A stretch of DNA of 64,000 bases from Meghimatium bilineatum (GCA_034231615.1 CM067306.1:48516594-48580593); one strand, 5' to 3'; shown: positions 21,251-33,452, numbered from the stretch's first letter. Translations and numbers: made by a program. The notes: generated by a model from the sequence alone, not told the origin.

Positions 21251-21519
21251 GAAAAATAATTTTCCTGAACCTTTACTATAAACACAAGGTCGTCCAGTTT
21301 TAAAAACCTGCACATACTATCAGTCTAATGGGTACGGGGTAGGAAAGCACACAGATAATAGTATAAGATACCATTTAAACGTTTCAACATAAAGGTCATC
21401 ATCAAGAAAATACAAGACAAACAAAGAACAAACAGTATAAAAATAAAGGTACTATCACAAATGAATTAAATGGCAGACATTTAACAGCAGAGAAATCCAA
21501 GGTTTAAAAAAAACACTAC
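21251..21519 (-). other. spacer with hammerhead-like motif (family F)
   Basis: At 21,378-21,408 the minus strand reads TTGATGATGACC then GTTGAAACGTT. It matches the motif shared by seven other sites in the window: GATGA, a short potential stem-loop, GAAAC. Degenerate; see the finding on family F. Confidence 0.45.
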
Positions 21520-22080
21520 CACGAGCAGGTTAACTTATGACAAACACTACCACGAGCAAGTATCTTATGACAAACACTGCCACGAGCGCGTTAATTTATA
21601 ACAAACACTACCACGAGCAGGTTGACTTATGACAAACACTACCACGAGCAGGTTAATTTATAACAAACACTACCACGAGCAGGTTAATTTATAACAAACA
21701 CTACCACGAGCAGGTTAACTTATGACAAACACTACCACGAGCAGGTTAACTTATGACAAACACTACCACGAGCAGGTATCTTATGACAAACACTACCACG
21801 AGCAGGTTAACTTATGACAAACACTACCACGAGCAGGTTAACTTATAACAAACACTACCACGAGCAGGTTAACTTATCACAAACACTACCACGAGCAGGT
21901 TAACTTATAACAAACACTACCACGAGCAGGTTAACTTATCACAAACACTACCACGAGCAGGTTAACTTATAACAAACACTACCACGAGCAGGTTAACTTA
22001 TAACAAACACTACCACGAGCAGGTTAACTTATCTCAAACACTACCACGAGCAGGTTAACTTATAACAAACATTACTACGA
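21520..22080. repeat. 31-bp minisatellite, about 18 copies
   Basis: Unit CAAACACTACCACGAGCAGG then TTAACTTATAA. The variable positions are mostly in the TTATGAC/TTATAAC/TTATCAC part, and two short copies (GCAGGTATCTTATGA) lack four bases. Confidence 0.95.
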
Positions 22081-23165
22081 TCAGTTAATACGATTCGAAA
22101 TTGTGCTAAACTGAAGAAATATTATATAACTGAACGCCTTTAACATTCTGCAAGTTATGTCCATACATACTGACGCATATGTCAACAGATTGTTGTGTTA
22201 AAAGCAGGCGATGTGATTATCAGAATTCCATTAAAATGGTTCTTTTTCCACGACAAGTGAATAACGAGTTTCGCTTCTTCTGATGTTCAGATTTTGCCTG
22301 CTCATTTGATGTTTTATGGCCGAGTTCTAAACACTAGAAAAAAACATGCATCAAGGAAGAGAGAGACTTGATGGAAGAAACGAGACCCACAGTATGTTAA
22401 GAACGTAGCAGATATTCCAGTATGTTATATTAACGCGAATTCTTTGATGTTTGTTTTCTGGCACCAGTGCTGGAGGCGCTTCCATCAACTCGCGGTAACT
22501 TCAAAGAGTTTCCTTTCTTTGATCGCTAATTAAGCGACCTGACTCGAGAGTATTCCTGGTGTCTTGAACAGAAGGCTTGTTCAAGCTTTTCTCTGCTTTT
22601 AGGAGGGGGAGGGGGGACATGTATCTTTCAGATTACCTTTGAAACCTATAAAGATGAAATAGGGAGAGGGGTTTGAAAGGAACGCTGTTTTTAGAAGAAA
22701 ACTCTAATATTGGAAGACATCATAGAATGTTTGCTGTAGAAAATGGGTGGGGGTGGGGAAGAAAACATTTTGGTAGAGGGTGGGTTCTTATTTTTCTTAC
22801 TCTTTCAAAAAGAAAAAAAAAGATGAACTAAACAGGTTCTCTGATAGTCTACGTTGATGAATACGTTAGTCTGTTAGATAAAACGGTTGTGGTTCGGCGA
22901 TGCATTCCTTCAGTTGTAAGAAAACCTGCACAGTATATTACACCTTCTAGCTTATTTCTGAAACATAACAAGTGTTTGTTGTAGTTCGTTCTCTATTCTT
23001 ATTGTGGATACTTGAAAATATTCAAATCATATGGATCAAGGACTTCAGTTCTCAATCAAATCATCCCTTTTCATGTGTGGATGCACTGATAATGTCAGGT
23101 AAGGTCATAATTCTGTGTTTATACTTTACGTTCTCTTGAGTCGTGTGAAAAGGGACCTTATGATT
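22081..23165. other. mostly single-copy sequence
   Basis: About 1.1 kb without tandem repeats or a recognised transposon domain. A purine-rich stretch with G-runs (22,600-22,690 and 22,750-22,830) is the most distinctive part. It is one of the longest clean stretches in the window, but no open frame with family motifs was found. Confidence 0.45.
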
Positions 23166-23430
23166 GTTGGAACATGTATACTTGCAACAATGGCTGTAAG
23201 GAAGCTCGAAAGTGTAGTGGCTACATGTATACTTGCAACAATGGCTGTAAGGAAGCTCGAAAGTGTAGTCGCTACATGTATACTTGCAACAATGGCTGTA
23301 AGGAAGCTCTAAAGTGTAGTGGCTACATGTATACTTGCAGCAATGGCTGTACGGTAGCTAGAAAGTGTAGTCACAACATGTATACTTGCAACGATAGCTG
23401 TAAGGTAGCTAGAAATTCTAGTCACTTAGG
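23166..23430. repeat. 51-bp minisatellite, 5 copies
   Basis: Unit ACATGTATACTTGCAACAAT then GGCTGTAAGGAAGCTCGAAA and GTGTAGTGGCT. The last two copies are diverged (GGTAGCTAGAAA). In one frame it reads a cysteine-containing repeat (YTCNNGCKEARKCS); with only five copies and no conserved context it is more likely non-coding. Confidence 0.92.
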
Positions 23431-23502
23431 TTATATAAATAACAGTTTGAGGCTTCCGGTATGACGGCATCTCTAAAAATAGCCATGTGTAATAGTTTAA
23501 AC

Positions 23503-23630
23503 CAGTGTTTCCTAACGCGGGGTCCACGTTCCCTCCCCCCCCCCCCCCCCCCCAGGAGAGCAATTTCATTGGTCAGGAGGGGGGTATTTAATTGTTGGGG
23601 GGTATTTAACTGTTAAATGGGCAATTTGAT
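23503..23630. mobile_element. possible hAT-type end next to a C-tract
   Basis: CAGTGTTTCCTAACGCGGGG at 23,503 resembles the terminal sequence of many hAT-type MITEs (CAGTG.TTCTCAAC..). A run of about 19 C follows at 23,535-23,553. I do not see a matching inverted end, so the element is truncated or the match is fortuitous. Confidence 0.35.
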
Positions 23631-23659
23631 TATTCATGGTATGTCTACCTATCTATTCG

Positions 23660-25440
23660 CTAAACCCTTTGTTGCTTTTCAGTGTCAAGGGTGGAAGAGT
23701 TTTCTTGAGTTGGTCCTCGTGTGTACTGAGTATAATGTGGAATTTGTCGTCCCTTTTATTTCGATGGCCCATCGTTGTCGTGGTCGGCCTCTAGGTCTGC
23801 CTTTACTGTATCTGTGTAGCATAGCTTGCTGTGGTGTGCTGTATGATGGTAGTCTGCTGATGTGTGCAAACCATTTGATCTGTTGTCTCTTATTATATTC
23901 CAAGATTGGAATGGTACCGGATCTTTGTCTAATGTCCTCATTCCTCACTATTTCTCTTAGCGATATTCCTAAGATTCTGCGCATGTCATTTCAGCTGTCA
24001 CACGTTTACGTTCGTCTTGTGCTGTCGTTTTCCATGTTTAGCATTGGTAGCACATCGTTGGCATTATAATCGTTTTGAATAGTGTTATCTTGGTGTTTAA
24101 ACCTACATTATGTTTCTGAAGATTGGTGTCATTTGCCATAGGGCGTGGTATGCTTTACTACATCTCTTGTGTATTTCTTTGCTGCTCCTGCCGTCTGCTG
24201 TTATATTGCTTCCTTGGTATATGAAATATGTCACTTGTATAAGTCTGTAGTTTCGAATTTATATATATATTGGTGTTTCTTTCTGTTCTTCCTATCTTCA
24301 TTACTTCTGTTTTCTCTATATTTTCCATCATGTTAAGGGTTTGGCATCTTTGATCTGTCTATTTGTCTTTTTAGTTGCTCTTCTGATGATTCTACTAGTA
24401 CTTGGTCGTCTGCGAATAGCATTTCGTTTAAGTTACCCTTCAGAGTGTTTTCTTCTGTTGACTTCGCTATTTTGCAGATGTGATCTATGTATGTTATGAA
24501 CAACGGGGTGGGGGGGGGGGAGATAGTACACATTTCTGTTTCGCTCCCGAGTGAATTTGGAAATTTTAAGATGCATAACTTAGTTCACTTTAACAATGAA
24601 GTGGGTCAAAATACACCCCCGAATTATTCCGCGACAACACACAACACATGATTTTCAAACAGTTGATGACATGTAAAAACAATATTATTTAAAACATTTA
24701 AAAACATTTAAACATTTTTAAAAAGCATTTAAAAACGAAATTTAAAAACAATAATAGTGAACACTTAATCGATTAATGCGTTCTGCGTCCAACAACCAAT
24801 CAGAAGCACTGACCCACTTCATTCTTAGAGTGAAAAGTGTATATACTTGTGCTCGTTCTTACTGCGCATTGACTATTTGCGTATATGCTCAGACATAGAG
24901 ATTCCATATATCTCTGTTAAGATCTTTCTCTTGGTCCACGTAAGCCAGATATAAGTCTTGGTTATATTCTATAGCTCTTTGTAAAAGTTGTTTGAGGACG
25001 AAGAATGCACCGGTATATTTTTCCGAAAGCCCAATCGTGTGTTGTTGAACTGTAGTTCTATATATGCGTGCATCATTCTCTCTACTATCTTGCTGAAGAT
25101 GTTTCCTATGTGGCTTAAAAGTAATATTTCTCTGTACTTAATGCAGTCCCTCTTATTTCTTCCAGATGGGAACAATCACCGCTGTATTCCACTCCTCTTG
25201 TGTTTTTCATATCACATTGACCAGTCGGTGTAGACACTTTATAGCTGTCACTGTTAATATTTGTATTAGTTCTATATGTATCTCGTCTATTTCTGGTGCT
25301 TTATTATTTGGTGCATATATAGCTGCGCCTTCAATTTCAGATTTCAGGAAGTATGGTTCTAGGTCTTTTATTGTATTTATTGTTGTAATCACTTCTAATT
25401 TTATGTTCCATGCCGTGTGGAGTTCTATCCAGTTCTAGCA
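23660..25440 (-). mobile_element. LINE with RT domain, 1.8 kb, decayed
   Basis: In minus-strand order: a linker with NNKAPEIDEIHIELI (25.2-25.4 kb), RT finger/palm pieces CIKYREILLLSHIGNIFSKI and NNTRLGFRKN (25.0-25.17 kb), LFADDQVLVES (motif C, 24.4 kb), and the C-terminus RRILGISLREIVRNEDIR with KGRPRGRPRQRW (23.7-23.98 kb). The family encodes endonuclease and reverse transcriptase; the endonuclease is not seen here. Frameshifts and stops are frequent. A TIR element has inserted at 24.58-24.83 kb. Confidence 0.88.
24584..24834. mobile_element. MITE-like TIR element nested in a LINE
   Basis: Inverted repeats of 25 bp at 24,584-24,608 and 24,810-24,834 match at 23 positions; the shared inner part is AATGAAGTGGGTCA. 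The interior is AT-rich with repeated CATTTAAAAAC. The related LINE copy at 16.94 kb is continuous at this point (GTGCTGTACACTTTCTTACTG), so the insertion is specific to this copy. The flanks CATAACTT and TATATACTT may be an imperfect 8-9 bp duplication. No transposase is encoded; the superfamily is unclear. Confidence 0.75.
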
Positions 25441-25451
25441 ACGCGATGTTA

Positions 25452-25815
25452 GTATATGTAGTTCAGTTGTTCTTATGTGTAGTTCAGATCTTCTTATGTG
25501 TAGTTAGTTCAGATCTTCTTATGTGTAGTTCAGATCTTCTTATGTGTAGTTCAGATCTTCTTATGTGTAGTTCATATCTTCTTATGTGTAGTTCATATCT
25601 TCTTATGTGTAGTTCAGATCTTCTTATGTGTAGTTAGTTCAGATCTTCTTATGTGTAGTTCAGATCTTCTTATGTGTAGTTCAGATCTTCTTATGTGTAG
25701 TTCAGATCTTCTTATGTGTAGTTCAGATCTTCTTATGTGTAGTTCAGATCTTCTTATGTGTAGTTCAGATCTTCTTCTGTGTTAAGTTCAGATCGTATGT
25801 GTAGTTCAGATGGTG
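25452..25815. repeat. 21-bp minisatellite, about 16 copies
   Basis: Unit AGTTCAGATCTTCTTATGTG then T. Two copies are extended by a duplicated TAGT (GTGTAGTTAGTTCAG), about 125 bp apart, marking a higher-order duplication. The array begins a few bases after the LINE fragment ends. Confidence 0.95.
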
Positions 25816-26700
25816 TTAGATTCATATATCGCCACCGTTTTTCTTGGGCACTGCCAAATTGAGTATTTTTCGTGTGGCATGAAGGTCAAGTAACTTTTTC
25901 ATAGACCCCACTCCCCCCCCCCCACCTCTATAATTTAAGAACTGTTTTACTCTGCACTTGTTTATCAACCTGACGGTGTTCAAAAGTATGGTTTCGCTTC
26001 CTAATTTGATTCGATGACACTATTGACGTTAGTGACGGTTGTTGTGTAAGACTTATTTCCCTTCCTATCTTAATTTTATCATCTGATACCCATGTTATTG
26101 CATGTAATAACAGTCTAGCACCACTCACAGAATGTATGTATTAACATAGCCGCCATAAACTCAACTGGTTTTTTTTTTTTTAAATATTATTGCTAGAATT
26201 CATCATCATCACACCTCATAGTCATTCGGGTGAATCGATACTACGCATACCAATGTGACCGTCTATGCCATTACTGTTTACTTTCTGTTATATGTTTTAA
26301 TTGTTTCAATTGTTGTCTTGATAAAGCTCTTTTGGTCGAAACGTCGAAGCGTCTGTGACGGCAAAGGTACCGAGTTCGATCCTCACCACAGGCAATTGTG
26401 CATCCGGACCGTTCAGAAAGCAATGGCAACCTACTGAACGTATTTATATTGCCTAGAAAATCACCACAGCCAACAAATGCTGTGTAGATAGCTACGTCCT
26501 GGATAGGATATGCTACTCTCTCTAAAGAATAACTTCATTTGGAAAAAAAAATATTTGATTTTAAGGAACTGACTAATAGCTAATCTCGGTATCAAGCAAG
26601 GTTATCAGATAGTCGGAAGTTATTGGAGGGGGGGGGGTTTAAGCGTTAAGTAAAATATTATCACTGTAATGGTCAGGATCCAAATATTGTTAGTAAAGTA
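25816..26700. other. spacer with C-run and tRNA-like/hammerhead-like sequence
   Basis: A C-run lies near 25,911-25,923 and a G-run near 26,626-26,638. At 26,315-26,346 the plus strand reads TTGATAAAGC, TTTTGGTC then GAAACGTCG, a member of the dispersed family-F motif. It is followed by GCGTCTGTGACGG...GAGTTCGATCC, a tRNA-like B box. The same GTCTGTGACGG...GGTTCGA string occurs at 33.6 kb, so this is a tRNA-like SINE. Confidence 0.5.
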
Positions 26701-26714
26701 TATGTTATTTTCTG

Positions 26715-28775
26715 AGCCGACAGTGTCAAGCCGAGCATCCTCATATGAATATTTTTTTAGAGAAGGAAAATGTTCTGGCAACTTTTATAGACTTGAGAAA
26801 GGCCTTTGATAAAGTGTGGAAATATGTAGTCCACTTCAAGCAACTCCAAAACAAAATTGACGGAAGAATGTTCAGCTGGATAAAAGATTTCCTCTGCTTC
26901 CGCACTACAAGAGAAAAAGTAGATGGAAAATTAAGCAAACGTGTTACTCTCCAACAAGAAGTACCTAAAGGAAGAGTGATCTCTCCTACCATCTTCCTAG
27001 TATTCATCAGTGATATGGAAGAGAAACTGTCACATCATATTTCAAAGGCCCTTCATGCAGATGACTTTGTTGCATGGAGTGTAACAGGCAACCTATCCAC
27101 TGCGAAAAACAGAATGCAGATCGCACTTGACACCCTAAGTGAATGGGCATTTGACTGGTAAGTCCAGGTCAACCTCTCCAAAACTGTGACAACCATCTTC
27201 TCACTTTCAAATCACCAAGAAAAATCAAATCTACAAATAAATGGAAGTGAGCACATGTGGAGAACCCTACATATCTAGGGATCACACTAGACAAGCGACT
27301 CACCTAGAAACCACATCTAATAACCACTGAGCAAAAAAGCAACCAAGAAACTATCTTTGATGAAGAAACTTGCAGACTCAAGCTGGGGAGCAAATGGAAG
27401 TATTCTCCGAAATGTCTACATGGGTACAGTCAGACCTGTAGTAGAATATGGAATGATAGTTTGGGCATCAGCATCAAAAACAAATACTGATCGCCTATCT
27501 AAAGTACAAAATTCAGGACTTTGACTTATCTCAGGAGGGATGACAACCACTCCAATCCATGCGTGTTAAAACATTTAAACATCCGCCTACTAGATGACAG
27601 AAGAGAAGAAAGAGTACATGTGCAAAGGGAAAAAAATTAAGTTCATGCCAAACCATCCAATGCATGCGCACATTTCTAGATCAACCACAAGTAGGCTGGA
27701 TAGAACCAGCTTATGTCACATCTCCAACCACCTCCATCAACAACATAACGATATCCTTACAAACCGACCATATGAAATTGACAGTTAACAGATTTTAAAG
27801 AGACAGACAAGTCTCCAAAACGTCTCCATAATAACACAGGTTCCTGGAATAATTAATAAGAAATACCAGATTCCACCTCAACTAAAAGCATTGACACTAG
27901 AGATGATAGAAATAAGATACAGACCCAATGAATGGACACATGTCTACACAGATGGATCGGCAGAGGGAGCAGTAAGGAATGAAGGAGGTGTAATTTTTAT
28001 AAGACTCAGACGGAAAACAATGTCAAAAGCTTCTTCAACCTGGAAATACTCCTCTAACTTTAGAGCAGAAGCAGTTGCACTTTATTAAGCACTGAAAGCC
28101 TTCACCGAACCAGGACTGCCACGAACAAAGAAGATAGCCATATTCACTGATTGCAAATCCCTACTGGAATCAATCCAGAGCAATAGAAGTGAAAGCCTTC
28201 GACACAACATCAATCATGAGTTAAGACACATCCACAAATCATCAGCCATTGCCCTTCAATGGATACCATCACACCGTGGAATCACGGGGCATGAGAAAGC
28301 GGATGCCCTGTCAAAAAGCACAGGAAGTGAAATGGAGCAAAAACGACACCAACTGTTCTACGGAGAAGCAAAAACAATAATCCAGAACACATACACAACA
28401 AAGTGGATGAAACAAATGAAATTGAAAGACAAACATTATGCAATACATCTCCTTCAAAGATATCAACAGACCACAATATTTCGCCTCAGAACAGGCCACT
28501 GCAGACTATTGGGTAACATTTTCCGATTGAGGATCTCATACACAGATGAATGTCCATGTGGATCCGGAACCGAGACTCCGGAACACATACTTCAGGACTG
28601 CCCAACATACAAAGAGCAGAGACAGCAGACCTGGCTAGAGGATACAGACTTGAGGTAAAAGCTATGGGGCAGCCGCTCTGACCTGGAGAAGACCGTGGAT
28701 TTCGCCCTGACGACAGGCTTGAAAGTATAACATGACCACAGATGCTGAACGCAGAAGAAGAAGAATATTATTTCT
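26715..28775 (+). mobile_element. 5'-truncated LINE: RT + RNase H + Cys motif
   Basis: The best preserved transposon here. From 26,745 the plus strand encodes an RT palm: FIDLRKAFDKVWK (motif A), then VPKGRVISPTIFLVFISD (motif B) and KALHADDFVAW (motif C, HADD in place of YADD). After frame breaks, an RNase H domain at 27.9-28.32 kb keeps all four acidic residues: YTDGSAEG, FRAEAVALY, IFTDCKSLLES, SHRGITGHEKADAL. The C-terminus has TIFRLRTGHCRL and a CPCGSGTETPEHILQDCP Cys motif. The 3' end is GATGCTGAACGCAGAAGAAG. Apurinic endonuclease and ORF1 are missing. It suits the RNase H-bearing I/Jockey-like LINE groups; the clade is inferred. Several stops and frameshifts make it inactive. Confidence 0.93.
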
Positions 28776-28879
28776 TTCAGCAGATGGTGCACGATATTCA
28801 GTTAGTTTCCGTAGTTTGCTATCTCGACAGCTATTCCAAACTCATTCAATTTTTAATGTAGTTAGTATCCGCTTATATA

Positions 28880-29465
28880 GACAATCTATAGATGCCATTC
28901 ACTCATGTAATCTATAGATGATTCACTCATTCACTCAATCTATAGATGTCATCCACTCATAAACACAATCTATAGATGTCATCCACTCATAAACACAATC
29001 TATAGATGTCATACACTCATGTAGACAATCTATAGATGTCATCCACTCATAAACACAATCTATAGATGTCATACACTCATAAACACAATCTATAGATGTC
29101 ATCCACTCATAAACACAATATATAGATGGCATCCACTCATAAACGCAATCTATAGATGTCATCCACTCATAAACACAATCTATAGATGTCATTCACTCAT
29201 AAACACAATCTATAGATGTCATACACTCATGTAGACAATCTATAGATGTCATCCACTCATAAACACAATCTATAGATGTAATCCACTCATAAACACAATC
29301 TATAGATGTCATCCACTCATAAACACAATCTATAGATGTCATCCACTCATAAACACAATCTATAGATGTCATTCACTCATAAACACAATCTATAGATGTC
29401 ATCCACTCATAAACACAATCTATAGATGTCATCCACTCATAAACACAATCTATAGATTTCATCCC
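28880..29465. repeat. 30-bp minisatellite, about 19 copies
   Basis: Unit CATCCACTCATAAACACAAT then CTATAGATGT. A variant monomer with CATACACTCATGTAGACAAT appears at about 29,010 and again at about 29,220, suggesting a 210-bp duplication of seven monomers. Confidence 0.95.
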
Positions 29466-29950
29466 TCATATAGGCATCAAAATCGTGTCTGAATACTGCG
29501 TATGTGTTTGTGCTTGAGTTGGAGTGTGCACTTTTATATTCATGTATGTATGTGTATACATATGTATGAGTATGTGTGAATGTATGTTAATGTAGACCAA
29601 AATATGTAATTGTTCAGTGTATCCGAAGATGTTAATCCGATCCTGCATGTATTACACACAAGAACATATTTTATAACAAAGAACATATTTTATAACAAAG
29701 AATATACTTTCTAACATTGAATATAGTTTTATTGCAGTTTTTTAATTGGTTTTAATTTTTATTTTAGGGGCTTACCAATATTTTTTTTAAACCACTTTCT
29801 ATTTTTTTTTTTTTTTTTTTTTTAAACACGCATTCTAATACAGAACACACATTCTAAAAATGAATGTACTCTCGACTAAGAATATCCTTTCTAATAACAC
29901 ACATTCTAAGACAGAACATGCATTCCAACATAGAATGCACTTTTCAACTA
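29466..29950. other. AT-rich spacer
   Basis: Contains a GTATGTGT-rich stretch (29,540-29,600), degenerate AACATATTTTATAACAAAG copies (29,660-29,720), a T-run (about 29,803-29,823), and degenerate ACACATTCTAA-type copies to 29,950. Looks like decayed tandem repeat; no gene. Confidence 0.5.
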
Positions 29951-29954
29951 AGAA

Positions 29955-31110
29955 CATCCTTTCTAAGAAATAGCGGTCTATTTCAAAAGCTTTCAGTGAG
30001 GTCTGTAACGAGTCCTTGTACCGCTTCTTTTGACCAACCTGTGATTGTGTACCCTTCTCTAGCTCTCCATGGCAGACGATGGTTTAGCAAAAGTACCAAA
30101 TGACCTGCCCTGTGTCATTTTAAATCTATGTCTGCATCAGCATAGTGTTAATGCTAGGTAAACCAGATCTGTCAAGGACAGTGGTATCTGGAATATGTCC
30201 TGCCATCTGGTGTATAACTTTTCTGAGACAAGTATTGTGAAAGTTATTGAGTTTCCTCATATGACATCTATATACAGTCCATTATTCACTGGCGTATAAC
30301 ATCACTGGAAGTACCATTGCGCTGTAAACTTTCAGCTTAGTCTGTAGGTTAATGCTATTTCTACGCCACATATTTGCGTACAATCTACTGAAAGTTCTGC
30401 TGCCTTCGCGATCCTTGTATACACTTCATCATCAACGTTGGGATCTTGTGTTAACGTACTACCTAGGTGTGTGAATCTATTCACAAAATACAGTTCTATG
30501 CCATTGACCTTTATGCGGGACTCAAGATAGCTTTCGCTAGGTTCTGGTTTTAACGTGACTGCTGTTTATCTGTGCTAATAGTAAGTCCAAAGTTGGTACA
30601 GGCTTTGGAGAATCTGTCTATAATAATTTGTAGATCAGCATCAGGGTTGCCATTTAGGGCACAGTCATCAGCAAATATTTGACCCTTGCTTGTGTGTGAT
30701 TTGATTATGGTTGTTTTTTTTCTCAGAGCTGCAGAAGGTTGAAATATATTCCATGTATGGGATATATGATTTAAACTTCAAAGTCTAGATCTCTAAAAGC
30801 TTCATCCAACATAGTAGAGAAGATGATGCTAAATAGGGTAGGTGCTAATAAACATCCCTGTCTTACTCCATGTGAGACAGGAAACGTTTCAGATAACTCT
30901 ACATCATCCTGACCTCTATCTTGCATTCATTCCATCATCCAGTTGCTGCACCATTGAGATAAATTTCTGTGGACATCCATATTTTGCCAAAATCTTCCAC
31001 AGCCACTCTGTACTTACTGTGTCAAATGTTTTGTTAAGTCTAGCCTGCAACTCTTTCGCAGAGCTGGCCGACTCCAGGAAGGCGACTTTCACTCAGAACT
31101 GATATGTCAA
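29955..31110 (-). mobile_element. LINE reverse transcriptase fragment
   Basis: In minus-strand order: VSTEWLWKILAKYGCP and VRQGCLLAPTLFSIIFS-type residues (RT motif B, 30.85-31.05 kb), CADDCALN (motif C region, about 30.65 kb), a TFGLTISTDKT-like thumb, and LNNFHNTCLRKVI with GRPR-like tail residues near 30.1 kb. It belongs to a different LINE family from the 23.7 kb one. Many stops; the region after the thumb decays into the AT-rich spacer. Confidence 0.82.
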
Positions 31111-31785
31111 TATGGTACCTTGTTAACTCTCTTTCATTCGTGGTTTTACGTCGAACCGGTATATTTGTGTTCGAGTAATTGTCAAGGAATGTGCTTACAT
31201 TCCATGCTCCTGGGGTCAGTGGGAAAACCTTTTTCCTTCGGGTGAATTTTCGTGGATGTGAAAATGACTTGTACTGTTGATTTTGTATAAAGTGAGGAGC
31301 AGTTATGCAATGCGTCCACCTTACTCTGTTGTCGGACCTCGTTTGAAACTAGTGGAAAGACGGATCGAGATTACTGGAAGTCAAGTACAATACAGTGGAT
31401 AATCATAGTTTTCTACGTGTCTCACCATACACGATGCGGTCCACACCGTGTTGCTGGCGTTCTTACTCGGTGGGTCGATAAACTATTGTACCTCATACGC
31501 ATAAATTCGCCAAATATCAGGCATTGCCTGTAGTGGTTACACAAGACAGGTATGCTTTTGTTAAGATAATCTCAGCATGACATCACCTACTTTATGACTG
31601 CCTAATGGACTGTCAGTCGAGCGTGGAGCCAGAACACTACTCAGGCAGGAGACTTGTGATGTGTTCACACGACGCGATATGTTTGCTGAATCTATATAGT
31701 GAGCGATATTCAATGTTATTTTGATACTGAAGTAAATAAGGTCATCACATACAATTCAAAATTATTATATATAATCTCTCTTTAT
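31111..31785. other. unassigned spacer
   Basis: About 670 bp of normal-complexity sequence without tandem structure or a domain I can name. It could be the upstream part of the adjacent LINE or single-copy DNA. Confidence 0.35.
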
Positions 31786-31789
31786 ATTC

Positions 31790-33452
31790 CAACAAATACA
31801 TCCATTTGGCAGTCTCAACTAGTCTGTTCTAGAACACATACATCCATTTGGCAGTCTCAACTAGTCTGTTCTAGAACAAATACATCCATTTGGCAGTCTC
31901 AACTAGTCTGTTCTAGAACAAATACCCATTTGACAGTCTCGACTAGTCTGTTCTAGAACAAATACATACATTTGGCAGTCTCAACTAGTCTGTTCTAGAA
32001 CAAATACATCCATTTGGCAGTCTCAACTAGTCTGTTCTAGAACAAATACCCATTTGACAGTCTCGACTAGTCTGTTCTAGAACAAATACATACATTTGGC
32101 AGTCTCAACTAGTCTGTTCTAGAACAAATACATCCTTTTGGCAGTCTCAACTAGTCTGTTCTAGAACAAATACCCATTTGACAGTCTCAACTAGTCTGTT
32201 CTAGAACAAATACATACATTTTACAGTCTCAACAAGTCTGTTCTAGAACAAATACATCCATTTGGCAGTCTCAACTAGTCTGTTCTAGAACAAATACCCA
32301 TTTGACAGTCTCAACTAGTCTGTTCTAGAACAAATACATCCATTTGGTAGTCTCAACTAGTCTGATCTAGAACAAATACATACATTTGGCAGTCTAAACT
32401 AGTATGTTCTAGAACACATACATCAATTTGACAGTCTCAACTAGTCTGTTCTACAACAAATACATCCATTTAGCAGTCTCAACTAGTCTGTTCTAGAACA
32501 AATACATACATTTAGCAGTCTCTACTAGTCTGTTCCAGAACAAATACATCCATTTTGCAGTCTCTACTAGTCTGTTCTAGACCAAATACATCCATTTAGC
32601 AGTCTCTACTAGCCTGTTCTAGAACAAATACATACATTTGGCAGTCTCAACTAGTCTGTTCTAGAACAAATACATCCATTTAGCAGTCTCTACTAGTCTG
32701 TTCTAGAACAAATACATCCATTTGACAGTCTCAACTAGTCTGTTCTAGAATAAATACATACATTTAGCAGTCTCAACTAGTCTGTTCTAGAACAAATACA
32801 TCCATTTAGCAGTCTCTACTAGTCTGTTCTAGAACACATACATCCATTTGACAGTCTCAACTAGTCTGTTCTAGAACAAATACATACATTTGGCAGTCTC
32901 AACTAGTCTGTTCTAGAACAAATACATCCATTTAGCAGTCTCTACTAGTCTGTTCTAGAACAAATACATCCATTTAGCAGTCTCTACTAGCCTGTTCTAG
33001 AACAAATACATCCATTTAGCAGTCTCTACTAGTCTGTTCTAGAACAAATACATCCATTTGACAGCCTCAACTAGTCTGTTCTAGAACAAATACATCCATT
33101 TAGAAGTCTCTACTAGTCTGTTCTAGAACAAATACATCCATTTGACAGTCTCAACTAGTCTGTTCTAGAACAAATACATCCATTTGGCAGCCTCAACTAG
33201 TCTGTTCTAGAACAAATACATCCATTTAGCAGTCTCTACTAGTCTGTTCTAGAACAAATACATCCATTTGACAGTCTCAACTAGTCTGTTCTAGAACAAA
33301 TACATCCATTTGGCAGCCTCAACTAGTCTGTTCTAGAACAAATACATCCATTTAGCAGTCTCTACTAGTCTGTTCTAGAACAAATACATCCATTTGACAG
33401 TCTCAACTAATCTGTTCTAGAACAAATACATCCATTTGGCTGTTCTAGAAAA
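31790..33452. repeat. 42-bp minisatellite, about 39 copies
   Basis: Unit ACATCCATTTGGCAGTCTCA then ACTAGTCTGTTCTAGAACAA and AT. This is the longest array in the window. Three monomer types (TACATACATTTGGCAG, TACATCCATTTGGCAG, TACCCATTTGACAG) recur as a trimer between 31,860 and 32,330, and a second pattern with TTTAGCAGTCTCTACTAG recurs in the right half. The unit contains both ACTAGT and TCTAGA six-base palindromes. Confidence 0.96.

Noticed and set aside
23174-23464. Cysteine-rich 96-codon frame (CNNGCKEARKCS repeats) as a secreted peptide
   Set aside because: The five copies are a 51-bp minisatellite; no signal peptide, and the last copies decay without codon-level conservation.
23617-24069. 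A 150-codon plus-strand open frame
   Set aside because: It is the antisense of the LINE C-terminal domain; the minus strand carries the recognisable protein.
21520-33452. Regularly repeated units as CRISPR arrays
   Set aside because: Units are contiguous with no unique spacers, and this is animal genomic DNA.
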